Below are positions 60,797 through 64,000 of a DNA stretch of 64,000 nucleotides, in pieces. The notes beneath the pieces are model-generated. The model saw nothing but the letters and a program-made list of their open reading frames with translations. It ran no database searches and was not told the DNA's origin. How positions within the stretch are numbered: position 1 is the first letter of the stretch; the number at the start of each line of letters is the position of its first letter. A program made the translations under genes and the position numbers. This stretch comes from Clostridiales bacterium (GTDB lineage Bacteria > Bacillota > Clostridia > Lachnospirales > Lachnospiraceae): positions 1 to 64,000 of the forward strand of contig JAAYHD010000022.1 of NCBI GenBank assembly GCA_012735495.1, in the 5' to 3' direction.

Positions 60797-62305
60797 TTTG
60801 ATCACTCACCCCCGCTATTGTATACATGATTTTATCCTGTGTCATATCCTCACCCTCCAGCTCGCCTACCACATAAAGGTCCCGCATGACTATCAGCCTT
60901 GAGCAGGTACGAAGCATTTCTTCTATTTCCGAGGAAATGAACGTGATGCTCATGCCTTCTGAAGCCAGCTTCAGAACCAGCTTCTGTATCTCAACCTTTG
61001 TACCGATATCAATTCCGCGGGTGGGTTCGTCAAGAATCAGATATTCAGGGTGAGTGAGCAGCCAGCGCGCAAGTATTACCTTCTGCTGGTTTCCGCCTGA
61101 CAGGGAGTTTACCGGTGTATCAAGCGACGCAGTTTTTATGCCGAGCATTTTAACATATTCATCAGCAAAAGCCTCTGCCTGGGCTTTTGTAAAGGGTCTG
61201 AAAAACCCTCTCATGGCCTGTAAGGCAAGAATGATGTTTTCCCGTACCGACAAATCGCCTATTATGCCGTCTCTTTTCCTGTCCTCGGACAGGTATCCAA
61301 TTCCCTTTTTCATGGCCTTTATCGGTGATGTTACGGCCACTTCCTCCCCTTTTATGCGAAGCTTTCCCTTAGTGACCCTGTCGGCGCCAAAAATAGCCCG
61401 GACACATTCGCTCCTGCCCGAGCCAAGCAACCCGGCAAAGCCTGTAACCTCACCTTTATATGCCTTGAAGTTAAACGGTTTTATTCCGGAGACGCTGGAA
61501 AGGCCTTCAGCTTCTATTACAGGTTCTTTGTTCTCATCCTTTATGCCTTTCGCTTCATTATGTATGGCGGCAAGGTCTCCGAGCTCTTTGCCCATCATTT
61601 TAGCAACCAGTTCAACCCGGGGTATTTCCGACACCTGATACTCTCCTACCAGTTCCCCACCGCGAAGTATTGTTACCTTGTCACATATCTCATACATCTG
61701 GTCGAGGAAATGTGTAACAAATATGATTCCGACCCCTCTCTCTTTCAAGTCCCTCATAAGGCCAAAAAGCCTGGCAACCTCCTGTTCATCCAGGGATGAT
61801 GTCGGCTCGTCAAGGATCAGTATCTTGCATTCCATATCCACCGCCCGGGCTATTGCCACCATCTGCTGGACCGCTATGGAGCAGTTGGACAGCTGCTGCG
61901 TGGGCTTGGCCGGTATCTTCAGGTTCTTCAATATTTCTGCCGCCCTGTTGTTGGTTTCTCTCCAGTTTACAAGGAGCTTATCGGTCCTGCCGATAAACAG
62001 GTTCTCGGCAACCGTAAGGTTCGGGCACAGGTTATCTCCTGGTACACGGTGCTTATTCCCAACTTGTGTGCTTCCTGGGGCGACCGTATATTTACAGGCT
62101 TGCTGTGTCCCTTTATATATATGTTTCCGGAGTCCTTTGCATGCACCCCGGTAAGAACCTTTATCAAGGTTGACTTGCCGGCACCGTTTTCACCCATAAG
62201 GGCATGAATTTCGCCCTCACGCAAGGTAAAATCAACGTTATGCAATGCACGGACCCCGGGGAAATATTTACTTATGCCCTTCATGGTCAGCAATACTTCC
62301 TGCAT
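60780..62305 (-). pseudogene. Sugar ABC transporter ATPase, YtfR-like, interrupted by a one-base frameshift
   Basis: Two frames make one 508-residue CUT2 ATPase. The first (62305 to 61967) has Walker A GENGAGKST and the Q-loop VYQE, then goes out of frame at GAGATAACCTGTGC (about 62037-62024). Inserting one A (GAG ATA AAC CTG TGC) restores reading through LCPNLTVAENLFIGR into the second frame (61931 to 60780), which holds the signature NCSIAVQQMVAIARA, Walker B and the second domain LSGGNQQKVILARWL. The lesion is either a sequencing error or a recent loss; the other genes of the operon look intact. Confidence 0.85.
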
Positions 62306-62437
62306 AGTCTTCCCTAACCCCCATTCCGTAATGATAATGCTCCAGATTTTATCAGAGAATGCGCGGTGCTGGTTTCCTGCGCCGCGCATCCCGATATACC
62401 TTATAACAGAGGCCTTCGAGCCGAAGCAATTATCATA

Positions 62438-63409
62438 CTAATAGCTGCGTGCGTCAATCATTTCTCTTGTAATGGTATCACAATCAAATACTTCTTCTTC
62501 TACATATACGTTCTTTTCAATCTTTTCACCGGCTTCAAGCTGTTTTATCAGCTTTACGATACGCGGTCCGTGAAGAGGATTGCATTCAACATCCAGGTTG
62601 AATTCGCCTGCAAGAACCTTTTCAAGAGCCCATTTATTCGCATCAAATGCTATAACCTTTACATCCCCGTTCTTGCCGTAAGTGATACCTGCCGCGCTCA
62701 TTGCGTCACATGCGCCGCGGGCCATATTGTCGTTCTCCGCATAAATTACGTTAAACTCCGTACCGGATGCTATAAGGTCGGCAACAGCCTGTTTTGCCAG
62801 GTTCTCGTCCCATCCTTTCATGTTCTGGTTAAAGACGATTTCCCATCCGTTGGCTGCGGCGCCTTCCTCGATGGCCTTGGAACGGCCAAGCTGTGCGGAT
62901 GAGCCGGTATCGCCGCCAAGTACTACGATCTTGTAGGAAGGAAGATTCTGTTTCTTAAGCCAATCTACTGCCTTCTTGCCCTCGGCTTCAAAGTCGGAGC
63001 AAACCATTGCGGTATAAAGGTCTTCCGGCAAATCCAGCTTACGGTCGGCCATAATGAAAGGTATTCCTGCTTCCTTTGCCGCCTTGGCTACATCTTCCCA
63101 GCCTGCCGATTGCAGTCCGAGAACAACCAAGTAGTCAACCTCTTCCTGGATAAGCTGCTGTGCCTGTGAAATCTGTTTTGCATGGTCACCTTCACCAAAT
63201 ACCATTTTTGTCTCAAAGCCTGCTTCTTCAAATGCCTTATTGATTGAGTTTGTGTTGGCTGTACGCCAGTCAGATTCGTTAGCGTTAGTCTGTACAACCC
63301 CTACAGTGATTTTCTTGTCCTCTTTGCCGGTAGTTTCGCTTTTTTTGCCGCATGCGGCCAAAGAAAGCACAAGCATCAATACGAGTACTGCAGAAAACAA
63401 CTTCTTCAT
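62438..63409 (-). CDS. Sugar-binding lipoprotein, YtfQ-like
   Basis: A 323-residue lipoprotein (signal with LAAC, residues 16-20) of the ribose/galactofuranose-binding fold. The pair VGVVQTNANESDWRTANTNS and VDYLVVLGLQSAGWEDVAK resembles E. coli YtfQ, which binds galactofuranose. GGGAGG is the ribosome site. It sits between a terminator-like hairpin and the ATPase gene. Confidence 0.9.
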   Translation of the reverse strand: MKKLFSAVLVLMLVLSLAACGKKSETTGKEDKKITVGVVQTNANESDWRTANTNSINKAFEEAGFETKMVFGEGDHAKQISQAQQLIQEEVDYLVVLGLQSAGWEDVAKAAKEAGIPFIMADRKLDLPEDLYTAMVCSDFEAEGKKAVDWLKKQNLPSYKIVVLGGDTGSSAQLGRSKAIEEGAAANGWEIVFNQNMKGWDENLAKQAVADLIASGTEFNVIYAENDNMARGACDAMSAAGITYGKNGDVKVIAFDANKWALEKVLAGEFNLDVECNPLHGPRIVKLIKQLEAGEKIEKNVYVEEEVFDCDTITREMIDARSY

Positions 63410-63428
63410 ACCTTTTTCCTCCCATCAT

Positions 63429-63469
63429 AAAAATTGAATATACTTGTTAACAGTCCAAGTATATTCAAT
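63429..63469 (-). terminator. Hairpin with U run between the two binding-protein genes
   Basis: A 14-bp perfect stem (63433-63446 with 63456-63469) and TTTTT after it on the minus strand. It lies 19 bases before the ytfQ-like start and 118 bases after the upstream gene, so it may be a terminator or an attenuator for the transporter operon. Confidence 0.75.
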
Positions 63470-63586
63470 CATTAGTAACGGGAATACGGAAATTATTACT
63501 AACTTGGTTTTCTTTTTTACCGAATCATTTTATTTATATGGGAAATGTTAAATATTTTACGATTATTGTTTGATTATTTCCGGTTT

Positions 63587-64000
63587 TTAGTAAGTTCGTC
63601 CTATGCGGTCCTTGCTTGCGTTTTCAGCCTCAAAAACCTGCCCTTCGACATAAGTTATCCGCGGAACCTTCTCCCCCCGTTCCAAACGGGTGATTATATC
63701 CGCAATAGGCGGCCCCTGCAGGGGATTGCATTCGATATCCACATTGATGTATCCCGCCTCCATCATGTCAAAGGCTTTTGATACGGCATCAAAGGAGATG
63801 ACGATTATATCCCCGTTGACCCCGCAGGTCCGTCCGGCCTCATGAATGGCCTCGATAGCCCCGAAGGTCATGTCGTCATTCTGGGAAACCAGTACATCAA
63901 TGTCCTCATGCTCCTTAAGGAATTTTTTCATAACCTCCTTGCCTTTGGCTTTTGTAAATTCGCCGCTTTCCTTTGCTATTATTTTCCAGTTTTTGTTGCG
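63587..64000 (-). CDS. Second YtfQ-like sugar-binding protein, 5' end beyond the window
   Basis: The minus strand stays open from 64000 to the stop at 63587. The visible 137 residues match the C-terminal half of the neighbouring binding protein (NGDIIVISFDAVSKAFDMM; VDIECNPLQGPPIADIITRL), so this is a paralogue and the operon has two such genes. The N-terminus and signal peptide are not in the window. Confidence 0.85.
   Translation of the reverse strand, partial: RNKNWKIIAKESGEFTKAKGKEVMKKFLKEHEDIDVLVSQNDDMTFGAIEAIHEAGRTCGVNGDIIVISFDAVSKAFDMMEAGYINVDIECNPLQGPPIADIITRLERGEKVPRITYVEGQVFEAENASKDRIGRTY

Noticed and set aside
63470-63600. TTAGTAA/TTACTAA repeats as operators for the transporter
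   Set aside because: Short, AT-rich and one copy covers a stop codon; chance is likely.
1-64000. CRISPR arrays, tRNA, rRNA, phage or insertion-sequence genes
   Set aside because: No regular spacer repeats, cloverleaf-like sequences, rRNA segments or transposase/integrase proteins were recognised by eye.

Overview
The window looks like a chromosomal segment of a low-to-mid-GC, anaerobic, motile, polysaccharide-using member of the Clostridia (Bacillota). I infer this from strong AGGAGG-type ribosome sites, an Enterococcus-style V-type ATPase operon, rubrerythrin and bacteriohemerythrins, a PPi-type phosphofructokinase, a tyrosine T-box, a LytR-CpsA-Psr protein, chemoreceptors and a furanoside-utilisation region. 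I cannot name a genus. I saw no rRNA, tRNA, CRISPR array, phage or insertion sequence.

Layout. 1-1.9 kb: edge-truncated hypothetical gene, HD phosphohydrolase, iron-sulfur-flavoprotein-like gene. 2.0-10.8 kb: nine-gene V-ATPase operon (ntpFIKECGABD order) with a clear promoter and terminator; all five sodium-ligand positions known from Enterococcus NtpK are present. 10.8-15.1 kb: LacI regulator, a probable structured RNA with a pseudoknot at 12.14-12.33 kb, YbdG-like MscS channel, permuted papain-like protein, TipA-like MerR regulator. 15.2-21.1 kb: purE, an EAL phosphodiesterase with a degenerate GGDEF domain, L25/Ctc, and an FtsEX operon led by a secreted coiled-coil protein. 21.3-28.9 kb: CofE-like gene overlapping the end of a GH25 lysozyme gene, uppP, an ATPase, feoAB. 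28.9-36 kb: CE2-like esterase, tandem hemerythrins, MBL-fold and cupin proteins, a TetM-like GTPase/NYN gene broken by an internal deletion and frameshift, ribokinase. 36-46.6 kb: membrane proteins (DUF4363, DUF421, DUF2207), rubrerythrin, ZIP transporter, PPi-PFK, YgjP-like peptidase, small Sm-like protein, tyrS with T-box, LCP protein. 46.8-49.6 kb: chemoreceptor and diguanylate cyclase. 49.7-64 kb: carbohydrate region.

How the carbohydrate region works together (inference): a LacI repressor with an operator in its own promoter faces an operon of GH127 beta-L-arabinofuranosidase, solute-binding protein, two MalFG-type permeases and a chemoreceptor. A near-identical operator lies at the start of that operon. 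Upstream is a second system resembling the E. coli galactofuranose importer (YtfQ-YtfR-YtfT-YjfF), with two binding-protein genes and an ATPase gene interrupted by an apparent one-base deletion. Together they point to capture, import, hydrolysis of and chemotaxis towards arabinofuranose- or galactofuranose-containing glycans.

Most transcription is on the minus strand. Many gene starts were moved inward to a codon preceded by a good Shine-Dalgarno sequence. The observations most worth a second look are the pseudoknotted RNA candidate, the broken TetM-like/NYN gene, the shared LacI operator, SD-sequestering hairpins upstream of feoA and the diguanylate cyclase, and the FtsEX partner that lacks a peptidase domain.
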